A stretch of 64,000 nt of DNA from Paralithodes platypus (Eukaryota > Arthropoda > Malacostraca > Decapoda > Lithodidae), in contig CM064573.1 in NCBI GenBank assembly GCA_032716605.1, positions 6,400,739-6,464,738 on the forward strand, in the 5' to 3' direction. This document shows, in pieces, positions 31,047-48,129 of the stretch (positions within the stretch are counted from its first letter, which is position 1; each line of letters begins with the position of its first letter). The position numbers and the translations under genes are program-made. Under the pieces are notes generated by a model. The model ran no database searches. It saw only the letters and a program-made list of their open reading frames with translations, and was not told the DNA's origin.

Positions 31047-32210
31047 TATATATATACCGGTATATACCTGGACCCTCTGTCCTCTCCGCATTGAAGCTTT
31101 TAATCTCTCTTTTTCGTGGTCATTATCTCCCAGATCTGGTTTCCTGTGTTACATAAAGCTCCGGGACTCTCACCCCTCCTCCACATCTATTATAAGGACC
31201 TTTTATATACACTTGTGTATGAACATGGAACGAAATGTGTGTATGGGCATACCTGTGTATCTACATGTGTGTATTAGTGAACGCAGAACTAATATTTAGT
31301 ATCTAAATATGCAATACGAAGATCAATATATTGACAGTCACAAATAGATACTTACACACATAAATACATTAAAGACAATAAAGTCTATATACAGTATACG
31401 CACATGTAAAATATATTAACTTACACACATCCCCTACATGAGCTAACACATGCTCAAATGGTAAAGCAAGATATATAGTTCAAATTCAACACTATGCACT
31501 TATACAACACTTATACTTATACAACACGTATACGTATACAACACTATGCACTTATACAACACTTATACAACACTATGCACTTATACAACACTTATACTTA
31601 TACAACACTTATATGTGATCTCTAACACATATTAAGTCATATACACGCACCCGATTTCACACATTCAAAAACTTATTTAAGCATACTATTTTTGTGGGAA
31701 GTGTGTATGATGTTCATATCTCACCAGGTACCATCAAAGCCACATTAGGATACATTACCAGCCCAGCAAGGTGAGGGTGTGGTGAAGTTATGGTGATATT
31801 GTGGTGTTGGTGAGGTTGTGGTAAAACGTAATTGTGGTGATGTGAGGTAGTGGTGACATTATTCGTTCATACTTGTGATTAGTTGGGGTAGCCAACTAAT
31901 TGTCCATAAAGCATTGTGTGACAACATAGTCGACCTGCTCCAATTTTTACGGTTTTTACAGGCTTTTAAAGCCTGGAAATTGCTGCAAATTGCCAGGATG
32001 TTCCAGAACGTCACCCGCAGCGAAAGGGTTAAACGTGCATATAAAATCTGGTGAGAAATGCGCATGTAAAACCCTGTGATGGATGAACAATGAGCTCCAA
32101 GGAGGATATTGGAGTGGTGAAGTGGCTTAGTGTTTTTTTAGTGTGTGTTCCTGCTTTATATTCATACAATGATTTACTAACAGTCACATGAGCCTGACTG
32201 CTATGTAAAT
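31047..32210. other. Intergenic DNA with short tandem repeats and a TTAA-type end
   Basis: About 31484-31615 is an irregular array of CACTTATACAACACTTATA-type units. At 31996-32032 the sequence AACGTCACCCGCAGCGAAAG followed by GG and TTAA looks like a T3-type MITE end. Its partner end was not found. No gene. Confidence 0.5.
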
Positions 32211-32322
32211 AATGTCACTAAACAAGCATGCATATATTAAGGAACACCTCGCTCTTAACATTAATTATGTAAATGTGTATTTCTAGTGTAATTCTATTTA
32301 GTTTTAAGAGGAATAATGTCAC
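32211..32322 (+). repeat. 105-bp repeat, unit 1
   Basis: Contains GCATGCATATATTAAGGAAC, the ACCTCGCTCTTAACATTAAT block and a TAGTTTTAAGAGGAATAATG end. Units 2 and 3 lie in tandem at 33034-33225. A CR1-like relic separates unit 1 from them. Confidence 0.85.
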
Positions 32323-32544
32323 TACAAAGGAGTACAAAGGAGTACAAAGGAAATCAAGCAACAACAGATCTAGTGACCCTTCTAGGCTGCTTGTCCTCCA
32401 AAACACTGAGGATCAAGTGTCCAAACAGTGGTTTAGAGTGGGTAAGGGAACATTGGAAAGAGAACTACTGCCCTGGAACTAATGTCCGTGGCAGGACTAG
32501 GAAGTTAGTAGGGGACATATGGGTTAGTAACTGAGGGAAGGATA

Positions 32545-33033
32545 AAATAAAGTTATTAATTTACAAACGCAGTCAGTCGCGGGTTTGATGCGAGATTTTC
32601 GTCTAAGCGGAATTTAAATGAATCAACGGTGCTGCAGTCTATAACGTCTCGGGGAAGCCCATTCCACAAGTTGACAACTCGATTGAAGAAGAAATTCTTA
32701 GATTCGTGTGAGTTAAAAGATTTACCAATAATTTTGCAACCGTTTCCCCGCGTGTAATTAGATTGGTCGATAGTGAAGTACTTACTACAGTTCATATTGT
32801 CGATGCCTTTGATGATTTTGAATACTTGAATTAAGTCACCTCTTAATCTGCGCTGGGTTAAAGGAAATAGATTTAATTCTCTAAGACGCTCTTCGTATGG
32901 TTTGTTCTTTAGCTAGGTATCATTTTGGTAACTCTACGTTGAACTCGTTCTAGCTTGTTTATGTCTTTTTGGTAATAAGGGCACCAACATTGAACGCAGT
33001 ATTCCAGAAGAGGGCGGACTAAGGAATTGTAAA
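32545..33033 (-). pseudogene. CR1-like reverse transcriptase C-terminal relic (CR1-B)
   Basis: Minus-strand translation: [37 protein letters not shown], a frame break, then SNYTRGNGCKIIGKSF, FFFNRVVNLWNGLPRDVIDC and a stop near 32556. This is the conserved C-terminal tail of CR1-type ORF2, clearly diverged from CR1-A. Sequence 32323-32544 may be its 3' UTR. Catalytic parts are absent. Confidence 0.8.
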
Positions 33034-33225
33034 GCATGCATATATTAAGGAACACCTCGCTCTTAACATTAATTATGTAAATGTGTATTTCTAGTGTAAT
33101 TCTATTTAGTTTTAAGAGGAATAATGTCACTGAACAAGCATGCATATATTAAGGAACACCTCGCTCTTAACATTAATTATGTAAATGTGTATTTCTAGTG
33201 TAATTCTATTTAGTTTTAAGAGGAA
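33034..33225 (+). repeat. 105-bp repeat, units 2 and 3
   Basis: Two tandem copies of unit 1 (period 105 bp). Unit 3 diverges at GAGGAATTCG. The CR1-B relic lies between unit 1 and these. Confidence 0.85.
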
Positions 33226-33452
33226 TTCGTAATGTTAATTTAACTAAGGAGTAATCGATCTAACGAAGTCATCCAGTAAACTATTGGGATAACACTAAAT
33301 GTGTTTTCAAGTTCAGAGTGTTTAATTTACAATATATGTGAATGGTAATTGAATTAAATTGATTGATAGCAATGTTGGCACCATGTGAATGGTAATAATT
33401 CGAACAGTATTTACCTATACATTAAATCACAATGAATAGCACACACACATAC
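33226..33452. other. Unassigned AT-rich DNA
   Basis: No gene or repeat recognised. Confidence 0.5.
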
Positions 33453-33740
33453 ACGTCCCATCTGGGGTTGGCAAAAATGGTACAAGGCGAGATGGGTATC
33501 ATATGGTTCACCTAAGCTGATGGCTACCTAAGCCTTCGGGCGAGACGGTACCGTCTATAGTGAGAATGGTATCATACAGATCCACCCTAAGCCTTCGTTT
33601 CCGATGTCGCCAATTGGCTAAATACAGACTACACACACATCCACAGCCATTCCAACAGTACATAAAACACTTAACATGCATTTCACGCAATACATTCCCA
33701 GTTAAGGAGGCGCGATAATAATGAGCTTAGCTCGCATTGC
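33453..33740 (+). mobile_element. SINE-2 body, 5'-truncated copy
   Basis: Matches 56243-56480, the body of the tRNA-headed SINE-2: CGTCCCATCTGGGGTTGGCA, GCCTTCGGGCGAGACGGTAC and ATCCACCCTAAGCCTTCGTT. The tRNA-like head is missing. A local duplication (CTAAGCTGATGGCTACCTAAGC) is private to this copy. Confidence 0.8.
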
Positions 33741-36403
<2,663 letters not shown>

Positions 36404-36490
<87 letters not shown>

Positions 36491-36509
36491 GAGAGAGAGA
36501 GAGAGAGAA
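36404..36509. repeat. (GT)n then (GA)n compound microsatellite
   Basis: About 42 GT units followed after TTA by about nine GA units. Confidence 0.95.
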
Positions 36510-36689
36510 GGGACATATTTTACAGGTTCAGCACATCATCCGACTGAAAGCAGCTATAAATATGTTATCATAGTGTTGGGTTGTGGCCTACTCAAAAGGC
36601 TGCTAGGAATATCTTAGTATCGTTGGCTGTTTCTATTTTTGTCGATGGTTTTCAATGTTTAAGAGGGAGACAAACGGCAGAGAGAGAGA

Positions 36690-37060
36690 GAGAGAGATAA
36701 CTTGGAACAGCTGAGGGAAGTGGAAGAAGAGTCCAGGGTGTTTAAGGATGAAGTATGTGCAGCATATAAGTCGGTGTGGTGGGGTTAAGGAGAGGGATAG
36801 GAGAGTGAAGGGAACAGTGTGGTGGAGTGAGGACGTTAGACGAGCAGTGGAAGCTAAGACAATAGCGTATAAGGAATGGCTGGGGCGCAGAGGTAATGAA
36901 GAAACAGAAAGGGTGAAGAGGAGCTGCATGTAGACAAAAAAGAAGAGAGGTGAGGAGAGTAGTGAGAGTGAGTAACTAAAGAGTTGAAGAAGAGTTTGGA
37001 AGGAGTCTAAGTGCGAAGCGGAATGAGAGCAGAAAAGTAGGAAACTGTTTTGGAAGGAGG
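36690..37060 (+). pseudogene. Non-LTR element relic: endonuclease-reverse transcriptase linker
   Basis: Plus-strand pieces read LEQLREVEEESRVFKDEV, CGGVKERDRRVKGTVWWSED, VRRAVEAKTIAYKEWLGRRG and, after stops, VWKESK and KLFWKEV. The series W-W-x-E-x-V-R-A-V-x-x-K-x-A-Y-x-x-W-L is the typical linker between endonuclease and reverse transcriptase in a widespread invertebrate non-LTR type. It could come from the same family as the relic at 9311-9720. It is frameshifted and has stops. Confidence 0.55.
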
Positions 37061-37956
37061 TTACTATCACCACCACCACCACCCATATAGCACCACCACC
37101 ACTATTCTCTCCCCTACAGCCTGTCATCTCCCTACAGTGTTAATGTCGGAAAAGGAAACATGAAGTGACGTCCGCTGATCTATATTCCTTCCCGAATCTT
37201 CACCACCACCTTCTCCATCACCAAGGCTTCTTGATATTCTACATCAACAATATTATCATTATCCTCATCTTCATTGTTTTATGCTTCATCATCATCGTTT
37301 CTATCAACATGAACAGTATATTATATTTGTTTTCCTCTAAACTATCGACATAGTTGAGTTTCCTTGACTTTCTAATGTTGTAGGTTGGTTTCCTTAAAGC
37401 CAAATGTCCTACTTTCATCAAATGTTTCATCCCTCCTGGTGTAGTTTTCTGTGTGTGTGTGAAAATCAAAGGTCCCTATAACATTTACACTATGTTAAAA
37501 AATCATAATTATGTTCCCAAACTTAAGACTATAATCGTACCCGTTATCGCCTGTAAAGGAAATTCATGAAACTATAATAAAGACTGTCTGGGAATATTCG
37601 ATGCAGCTCAATCAAAGTGCCTGCCACGAAAATCTGATTTCCAATAGGCTACATATAAGATTGGAGAGACTGAGTTACGAGGAATAGTTTCTATCTCAAA
37701 GACCTTGCGGTCCATTCTAGGGAGATACTCGGTACTCATTACAGAACTGAGGGAAGTTACACCAGGTAGAACGTATCATATAATATGAAAATGTTTCCAC
37801 AAATACTAGTGCTGAACCTATTCAATTTTAACTTCCAGCCATGGTCGTGTGTTGTATTCATATTGAGACCTGGAATGTGTTAGTCCTCCCACGGCCTTCA
37901 GCAACTGCTACATAACTCTGTTGTTCATTGTGTAGGGATGTCATTGGTATTTGTTC
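37061..37956. other. Intergenic DNA
   Basis: A CACCACCAC-type short repeat lies near 37068-37110. Nothing else recognised. Confidence 0.5.
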
Positions 37957-38081
37957 ACGACAGTTGTTGTTGCTGTTGTTGTTGTTCCCCAGGTTGTCTG
38001 GCCGTGCAGCCCCAAGGCCCCGAGCAAGGCTAAGGCCATAACCGAGCGGCCACACAAAACTCTCCATGCTTACGACAGTTG
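37957..38081 (-). mobile_element. (AAC)n-tailed retroelement, short 5'-truncated copy 3
   Basis: About 105 bp of the element's 3' end (CAGCCCCAAGGCCCCGAGCA region and TTG-rich tail) between direct repeats ACGACAGTTG at 37957-37966 and 38072-38081. It has the same orientation as the other two copies and is more diverged. Confidence 0.75.
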
Positions 38082-38875
<794 letters not shown>

Positions 38876-39374
38876 ACCAACACATAGGGTAGTTATCATG
38901 GAGGCAGTATGATGGCTGACACGTACACAATTTGTCTTACCTGTTGAGAAAACAAAAGGAATATTAGGTTATAACAACAAGTTGATTGACTGGCAACAAA
39001 CACTAAGTGAAAAGAAACACTTTATTGACAACTATTCGCGTATAGTATCTTCAGGTCACTGCCAAATTATACTGTACCTTTAAGCACAATAATAATGGTC
39101 AGCTTCAATGGTAACGGGAGAGGGTGAAGTGCAGTAAAGGAAGCTGTGTAAGGGTGAGCAACACAGAATGGCAAGGACAGTGTCAGAAACAGAGGACAAT
39201 ACAAGTGAGATGGCTCAGTACACCAAAGACAGATTATTTCAGGAAATAGAGATTCAACTGTAATGCAATACAAAATATAGTTGTGGATGTTTTGTTTCTG
39301 AGGAAGAGGAACTGAGAAAATATATAACAAAATAGTAAGACATTTACAAACATCAAGCAGCATCAAACACAATA

Positions 39375-39890
39375 AACTGAGCAGAAAGATAATATGGCGG
39401 TAATATGGAAAACGAGACATCACGAATACTGAGAGAAGATGAAGGGTTGATTTGTGTATTGTTAAAGTATAAGGGATAGACCTGTGAGAGTTCTTGATGG
39501 GTAGATAAATGGAGACATTGGGTTCTGAAAGTAATGCAAGGAACAAGGATTTATCTGCCCCTTTGGAAATGGTTGATAGATCAGAAGATAAGTGTTCTAT
39601 GGCTTCATCTAGTGAGTTTTTGAGTGATTGCTTGCTTGGGCGTTCTGAAAAACTAGTAAGTAGAGTCAGCAGCATGTGAATGGATAGGATTGGAGGTACA
39701 GTACAGATCATTAATTAATATTAGAAAGGTAATTGGAGATAGGACAGAACCCTGAGGAGCACCGGAGATGATAAGTTGAGGAAGTGAACAAGTTGAGGAA
39801 GTGAACGGTGACTGTCCACAACCGCAGCTATGGAACGGCCAAAAAGGAAATTAGAGAAAAAGGCACAGATGGAGGAATAGAAACCTTCAT
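39375..39890 (-). pseudogene. LINE-B reverse transcriptase relic
   Basis: Minus strand: FSERPSKQSLKNSLDEAIEH, LSSDLSTISK and HRSIPYTLTIHKSTLHLLS, matching the LINE-B segments around the YADD motif. Upstream (39720-39890) lie decayed counterparts of GRSIAAVVDG and QGSVLSPI, and CACTTCCTCAACTT is duplicated in tandem. The catalytic motif itself is lost and the copy is older than those at 6 and 30 kb. Confidence 0.75.
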
Positions 39891-39904
39891 CATGTATGTT
39901 CCCT

Positions 39905-40390
39905 TTTACTGGTAGTTCATCCTGTCATCTGTCTCCTATACTTCTGTCTGTATACCGTCCTACCTCTGTCTGGTAGTTCATCCTGTCGTCTGTCTATACT
40001 TCTGTCTGTATACTGTCCTACCTCTGTCTGGTAGTTCATCCTGTCATCTGTCTACTATACTTCTGTCTGTATACCGTCCTACCTCTGTCTGTATACCGAC
40101 CTACCTCTGTCTGGTAGTTCATCCTGTCATACGTCGCTATACCTCTGTCTGTATACCGACCTACCTCTGTCTGGTAGTTCATCCTGTCATCTGTCTACTA
40201 TACTTCTGTCTGTATACCGACCTACCTCTGTCTGGTAGTTCATCCTGTCATCTGTCTATAACTTCTGTCTGTATACCGCCCTACTGTCTGTAGTTCATCC
40301 TGTCATCTGTCTACTATACTTCTGTCTGTATACCGACCTACCTCTGTCTGGTAGTTCATCCTGTCATCTGTCTACTATACTTCTGTCTAT
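39905..40390. repeat. ~59-bp minisatellite, irregular
   Basis: Repeated CTGGTAGTTCATCCTGTCAT, CTATACTTCTGTCTGTATAC and CCTACCTCTGTC segments in about eight units, with partial and duplicated sub-units. Confidence 0.9.
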
Positions 40391-43314
40391 TATTAATTAA
40401 TTAATGAATTAAAACAATGGGTCAAAGGAAAAGTAAGTTAAGACTGAGTTTAGCAAAACGTGACTTCTAACATATCAATATTATTTGGTTACAGAGAGAG
40501 AGAGAGAGAGTATAAGTATAACACTAATGTTATGGGAGGACCAATATAGAAATGAATATGACATATTCCAACAAAATGTAACAGCGTAAGTGTGGAGAAT
40601 GTAAGAACGTTCAGAAATATGAATAATAGAAGAACAACTAATGGTGCTCAAAAGATAAACAAAAAAGAGGCCTTCCGAACACTTACGGTGAGGAAGGCAG
40701 GGATATGGAGGAGATGGTCCGGAGGAAAATAGTTATATGTTAAAGGAGAGCAGATGAAGCTATAAGAAGGTTTGTTTATTTGGTTGGTTGGTAAGGAAGG
40801 CTATAATGACAGGATGTAACTCTCTCTGGTACACGTTCCCCTGTCAATATTTAACATTTTCCACATAATTCGGACTCCATATGTTCTGTTGTCAGCCTCC
40901 ATTTACTACAACATAACTTTTCCCTCGGTCGGCTGATTGAAGCCAACAAAAATCCTTTACCTTTTTTCTGGTGTCATTCATCTGTCACACTTGCTCTTCC
41001 GTACTGTAATGTATTACAACCGTGGTGTACCCTGCTGTCAGTTACCTGTCATCATCCGTCACCTCCCTTGGTCCCTCAGCCTGTCACTGGTTTGGCTAGT
41101 ATAGCTAAAATGGAACTTTGAACATGTTTTCGAACCATATAATTATGATATATGTATAAATATCTTTACAAAGTTCTATTGTACCCGTGTTCCTTTTTTG
41201 TAAATACACACAATGATGTGCAAACTTGTTATGGCTGAAGTAGCGGTCTAACTTTACTTCAGTTTCTATGTGTGCAATATTATTGAGTTGACTTATCTAT
41301 CTACCTATTGTCATTCGCCCTAATACCCAAGGGGGTGTTCACGAATGAATCACCTCCATGCTCCTGTTGTCCGTCACCCGGCGCCCCTCCTCCAACCCCT
41401 CAACACTTTCATTCATATAGGCTACTGTAGCTCACACCCCCATCGTGTACGTAACGAGGTTGGTTGTGATAGGACAGGGAATGGTTTTGACATACATAAT
41501 ATATTGACCAGCAACAAGTATAAATATTGCGACACCGACCTGATGATGTTAACCCAGTGGTTGATAAAGTTTTATAATATATATTCTCAAATACACGATG
41601 TCTTTGTCATTCAAACTATTTCTAAACCCTCCCAAATTGGAAATATTATCATGTATACTCTTGCATAAACACAAATATATATGTATGAGTTTTATTATAT
41701 ACTGTATATCCCTCATTAGTGTGATTTACGAAATTAATTGTATAATCAAGAATGGTATCTTATATTATGCGTCAATATCCCTCTTGACTTCTCGATTATG
41801 ATGACATTCGTGAACCAAAATATGTATGGATGTAAATTATAAACAAGGGTCAGTCCATAACATGGAACAATGTGAAGAAAGTTTATATTGTGAAAGTTTT
41901 GGCTTCGTCAGAGGCTTTTCAGACAAATAATCACCTCGCTGAGGACCACAATATACTGTATAGACTTCCATTTATATAAAACTCTGATATATATATATAT
42001 AAACCACAAATACACGTAAGCTTCAATGCAAGGACAAATTATACTCGAGTGAACTTTTACTGAAGAATTGTTATCAAATAAAACACAAGCTGCATCATCT
42101 TAGACAATAAAAGAACATTCACCACCGAATAAATAAAAGGAGGACGTCTTAATTAAGAGTGAGCAGCGCCCAAGAGGTGTCCGGGAAGAAAAACACACAA
42201 CTTGGTGAAGCAACTTCAATAATACTCCAGAAGTTTGCTCCAAAAGTAAGAGAAAAGACAACAGTAGGAGACCACAGTGTTCTCTGAACCATCTCAAAGT
42301 ATATATATATTGTCTTTCAATATAGACAGAATTGAGTTTCATCTTGGAATAATGTAACATGTAATCCATTATACACCCATTCAGCTTAACCCCATACATT
42401 ATTCATTTACCTGAAACTATCAAAATAGTAACTAAACTAAAAATTAACTCAAATGCAAACCTTTCAATTCTAATTTGTCGTATTTAATCCAAACCTAAGT
42501 ATATTTGTTCAGGTATCTATGCTCTACTACTATAATCTAATCTCAGTCAGTCAGTCAGTAGCCAATCCCGCACATCCTTAAAGGAGTACAGAGAATTAGC
42601 AAGAAACATAAGAAAGGGACCAGTAATAGGTATGAGGGTGTTTACTGTTTGTTGTTGTCTGTTGTGTACGGTATAGTCATATGAGGTGGATGGACAGAGA
42701 AGTAGACAATGGATAAGGTGATGGGACCCAACAGGCAATACAATAACCGTAAATACGTTGGTCATTCCTTACGACCAAGTTGTAGGTGGACGGTACAGTA
42801 ACCAATATTTGTTATTATATGTATATTAGAAACGTTTTCCAGAGAAGGTTCAATGTTCTCTTTACTTCAGTGTAGGAATGTCGATGTAAGGAGATGAATG
42901 TAAAGATGATACTATGGTTGAGATATAGAAGAGTAAAGATAGTTTGGTGTGAATAATAACTTAATTGCTATCAAATTAAACTCGAATGAGTAAGCTGTAT
43001 TCAAATGTACACAATTGATCATAATACGAGATATTGAAATTAAGTAACAATGGGAGGATGAGATAGGGAGTATTCTGTTTACTTATGTTTGTTCTCTCTC
43101 GCTCTCTCTCTATCTCTTTCTCTCTCTCTGAATCAGTAAACACATGTGTTTACGTATTCCCCCTCTCTGCCGCTTGTCTATAATTGTTCTGTACCTCCCT
43201 TCCCCTTCCCCCAATGTTATACTCTACAACTTGCTCTTGTCCTCGGCCTCTGATGACCCCGCCCACTTCTCTCCGCTTCCAAGTTGAAAAGGTAATATTT
43301 ATACTAAAGAACAT
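40391..43314. other. Intergenic DNA
   Basis: About 2.9 kb with no credible gene. Short GA/TC runs at about 40494-40510 and 43095-43129, and a short TA run near 41985. No element ends recognised. Confidence 0.5.
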
Positions 43315-44085
43315 AAGAAACATAATATATAAGAGAGAGAGAGTGTGTCTGTGTGCCTGGAGGCAACACTTGACCTAAACATAATATATAAGAAAGAGAG
43401 AGTGGGTCTGTGAGTATGGAGGCAACACTTGACCTAAACATAATATATAAGAGAGAGAGATTGTGTCTGTGTGCCTGGAGGCAACACTTGACCTAAACAT
43501 AATATATAAGAAAGAGAGATTGTGTCTGTGAGTATGGAGGCAACACTTGACCTAAACATAATATATAAGAGAGATAGAGTGTGTCTGTGTGCCTGGAGGC
43601 AACGCTTGACCTAAACATAATATATAAGAAAGAGAGTGTGTCTGTGAGTATGGAGGCAACACTTGACCTAAACATAATATATAAGAAAGAGAGAGTGGGG
43701 CTGTGTGTCTGGAGGCAACACTTGACCTAACATAATATATAAGAGAGAGAGAGAGAGTGTGTCTGTGTGCCTGGAGGCAACACTTGACCTAAACATAATA
43801 TATAAGAAAGAGAGAGTGTGTCTGAGTATGGAGGCAACACTTGACCTAAACATAATATATAAGAAAGAGAGAGTGTGTCTGTGTGCCTGGAGGCAACACT
43901 TGACCTAAACATAATATATAAGAAAGAGAGAGTGGGGCTGTGTGTCTGGAGGCAACACTTGACCTAAACATAATATATAAGAAAGAAAGAGTGGGTCTGT
44001 GTGCCTGAAGGCAACACTTGACCTAAACATAATATATAAGAAAGAGAGAGTGGGTCTGTGTGCCTGGAGGCAACACTTGACCTTG
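43315..44085. repeat. ~59-bp minisatellite, 13 copies
   Basis: Thirteen head-to-tail units of 56-62 bp, each containing ACATAATATATAAGA, a short variable (GA)n, GTGTCTGTG and GGAGGCAACACTTGACCTAA. Unit length varies through the embedded GA run. Two sub-types (GTGCCTGGAGG and GAGTATGGAGG) alternate over much of the array. Protein-like frames across it are artefacts. Confidence 0.95.
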
Positions 44086-44109
44086 ACCGAGGTGAAGCCA
44101 AGTATAGTA

Positions 44110-44280
<171 letters not shown>

Positions 44281-47200
44281 TTAGTACACGCCATGGTAAT
44301 CTTGTGATATTTACATTGTTAATATAATAGAGACGTGCAGGAGAGGATAGGGAGGGTGTGTATGTAGAGGGGGAAGGGGGGGGGGGTAATCTGGGACAAG
44401 AGAGTTATGAGGGGCAGTATAACAGACTCACGAACATAAACAGACCAGGATTTACACCATGGTAAACAACATTATAGTGTGAAGCACAAGAGGAAGCACA
44501 AGACCATGGAGAAATATATAAGCAAGCACCGAGTTACATATGGTATTCTAAAGTACGTGCGTCTACATATTATAATTATATATACCAAATATATACAGTA
44601 AACAATAAAGGTATGGATAACACACATACATGTCAATATGTGTACATTCTACTGGGCCGTAATACACAATATAATAACACATATAAACATAAATACCAAG
44701 CCACTCTGAACACACAGTTATACTAACCTGGGTTATAACATGTGCTCGTAAACAAAGAAAGCAATTACTTTCAATAACCACTTGGCTGCAATTGCAAGCC
44801 AAGAGTTATTGAGTTATAACGTATGTAGCTGATGTTAATGTTTTTGGTCATCAGCATGAAAACATAACAGTAGTAGGATATTGATGAGGTGTTCTGTACA
44901 TTCCAACTGATTAAGATGTTACCCAGACGACACATATGTAAAATTACATTGTAATGATCTATTTTGTTAAGATGTCTGGTGTTTACACTATTTGTGGACA
45001 TGTAGCAGTTGTTATTGCCAGTGGTGTGTAGTTGTAGAGGTACTCCATTTTTGTTTTAACACCAATGCTCGATTAGCATTAATCAATAATACTTTCATAC
45101 TTAAATAAGGTAACATCAATAGTTTTAGTTTATAACAAATATTATGCTGTCCTTTTTCTCGTCACCATCTTCAAATCCCCTCCCCTCTCCACATCCTCAC
45201 TCTTCTCCTCCACATCTTCTTTCTTCTCCTTTTCCTCCTCCTCTAGATACTCTCTTGCCAAATCTCCTCCTTTTCCTCCTCCTCCTCTCTTGCCAAATCT
45301 CCTCCTCCCCCAGCCCTCCAACACAATGAACGGTCCTAGGCTCTCCAAATGCGGATCCAGTATGGCTGAGAGTAACACGAGGGCCTATTGTGGAACAGAT
45401 GCTGCGACTCACAACATATACACCATGGATTATATTATATATTATTCTTACTATATTATTTGAATGCCAAGAAAACATATATCTACCATTCTTAACCACA
45501 TAGGCTACCTCATAACCAATATCTATCTTCCTTCCTAACTAAATTAAATGTCTTGGTCTTGTCTATAATAAAATGGCTCCGTACATTTTAACACAGTAGC
45601 CTAATAACATCCCTGTGCCTGCCACTTTAGCATCATTAGCTTTAGCCGAAAACACTTTGCTCCTCCTTTTCAAGAGGAACACTTCTTAAATGTGAGTTTT
45701 CATCAGGTCTTTTAATATCACATTTCACTTTGAACACACCTAACCTCCCAATTCCCTCCACACAAACAAATGGCAAATAGTACCACCCAACACACTCCAC
45801 CACCAAACATACATATCTAAAACACGTTGGAAGAACAAGTGCAGACAAATAAAACAACATTAAATATATTTAGAAGTAAGGTTTTACTTTCAAGGACGGC
45901 ACAATCTAGTTAAATTATCAATCAGCAGACTGGGTATAACCTAGACACTGATACATTGTTCTTTCAACAATACCTGTGAAAAGATATACACGTTTGTAAA
46001 AAGAATATGTCGAAAATATTACGAAAGTGTACGAGAAATTTGATTACTGTAAAATAACAGCGAAAGTAAAAAGGCGCTGGCATTTTTTAATTGAAACAAC
46101 GCACACTACACGTAAGAGAATAGAGCACCTTTATTATGTCAGTGTGTCTCTGTGTGTGTGTCTAAGACTATTTCATGAAGATTGTTTTTAATATATTTTG
46201 TAAGAATCAAAAGACAAAGGAATTCAATGAATAACATATATTGTAGTCCGACAAAGGCTGTCTTTCCGAACGATCACACGTTACTGTACCGGTGTGTGCA
46301 GGACTCATTTTAACTGGCTTACTTTGCTATCAACTGGACTAGATGGGGGTTCAATTTTATCTGAATGTATCTTGAACATCAAAACAGTCTGATAAGTAAT
46401 AACGTTCTGTGTACACATATACTGTATATCGAAGGGGGGTCTTTGGGGTATTTTTCTAAAGCTTGATGGGGGTCTAGGAAGCAAACTAAAAATCTTCCCT
46501 TAATTAACAATTATTGTAACTCTCACCATCTCTCTTTCTCTCTCTAAACTTTCAAATAATGCATATGAATTCAAATGTAAAACTTGCAAACAAAGTCAAA
46601 CCAAAACTGGGACAAAGACAATATAAAGTCAAAACAACATATCAAAATAAATTATATTAACTTCATAATACTGGAGACGCCGTTATTGAAAGTTGCATTT
46701 TACAGCATTCGCAAAACAAAAGTCATTAATGAATTCAGAATGAGACCAAACACAAAAAAGTTACTTTTAATACCTTGCCAGCGTCAGTCCTGTTTTTATC
46801 CCCTGGGCATTGACTGAGTAATTGGTTCTTTTTTCTAGTGCTGATGAGGTCATACCACTAGCAATGGCTGGTGATAATTTATGTGATGATAATGAATAAG
46901 TAGGATGGTTATTATTATATTTTAAGGTCAATGATCATAGGGATCAAATACAGAATACTCTATTGACCTAATGATTCTTAGATACACTTGTTAATAATAA
47001 TACAAAGTAGATGTAGTAAATTAAACGTTGCATGCTAGTATAATGGTGTCCACACTAACACATGGTATGTAGGGTTACAACAACTACGGAGGTCAATGGT
47101 GGTTTAGCCCAGGAGGTTGGTCTATTTTACTTACCAGTTAATTTAAATCCGGAGTCATCTGAGAAATGTTTCCACACCTCGGAAGCAAAACATAATGATA

Positions 47201-48129
47201 CCTCATATTTGCATTTATATACCATAGCATGTTATATTTACTGTAGTATGCTTACTTAAGAAAATATATATTTAACTGTATAATATTACCCTTAAATAAT
47301 TGTAAATAATGTTATTCTAGTTCTAAGGGGTAAACTGGTGGGTGTGAACACACACAAAGGATTAATAGCACTACACTGGAGTACGGTCCATTAATGATCA
47401 TGAAATAAATATACTGTAGGTGTTATTGTAATGCCGCCCGAAAAGGGAAGATATGAAGCAGCATTATATTTGTAAAGCGGTTTACTTTTGGCTGACCTCT
47501 GAATTCCGGCCAACATTACTTCACTAGTTCACTGAACATGTGTGGGTATATTGTGGAGGGTGGGAGAGGGGAGGGGGTGGGGGGTTGGGGGGGGGAGTTT
47601 GTTGAGGGATTATCGTTTTATCTGATGGTGGGGTGTTGGTATGTCAGAGTGTCTGTCTTTGTACATGTACAGTATATGTATGTATGGATGTGTATGACAT
47701 TTGTCCGCCCTCAAAACATAGACGTAAAGAAAAGGAATTTCAAATACAGCACAAGTCGATAATCCTATACTATTACATACTACAATTAAATTAATAACAC
47801 ATGAAAACCCCGCAGTTTTGAAGTTTCATCAGCTTTACTTGATATGCATGACAATCCCTGATCCAGTGGAAATAAAATATATTGTGAACGTATTGCTATT
47901 GTGATGGTGCGAACATTCTGAATTTTATATTCTGTCTGCGTAAGTGCTTATACATTTAACCTGTTATGATTGTTTCACTGTTTTGTTGAATAAATGTAAT
48001 GAGTAAGCTGTGGTAATGGATTTATATATACATACATTTTGAAAACAAATATTCTACTGCATATAATGATTATAGTGTACGTATTTCTTGCCATGTAAAG
48101 AGAAAACATTTGTGTTGTTTGCATAAAGA
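44281..48129. other. Intergenic DNA
   Basis: About 3.8 kb without a credible gene. A pyrimidine-rich stretch (45150-45310) produces Ser/Pro-rich and Glu/Lys-rich frames that I regard as composition artefacts. G-runs occur near 44375 and 47560-47597. Confidence 0.5.

Noticed and set aside
45142..45378. Glu/Lys-rich and Ser/Pro-rich frames
   Set aside because: Composition artefact of a pyrimidine-rich tract; both strands are open.
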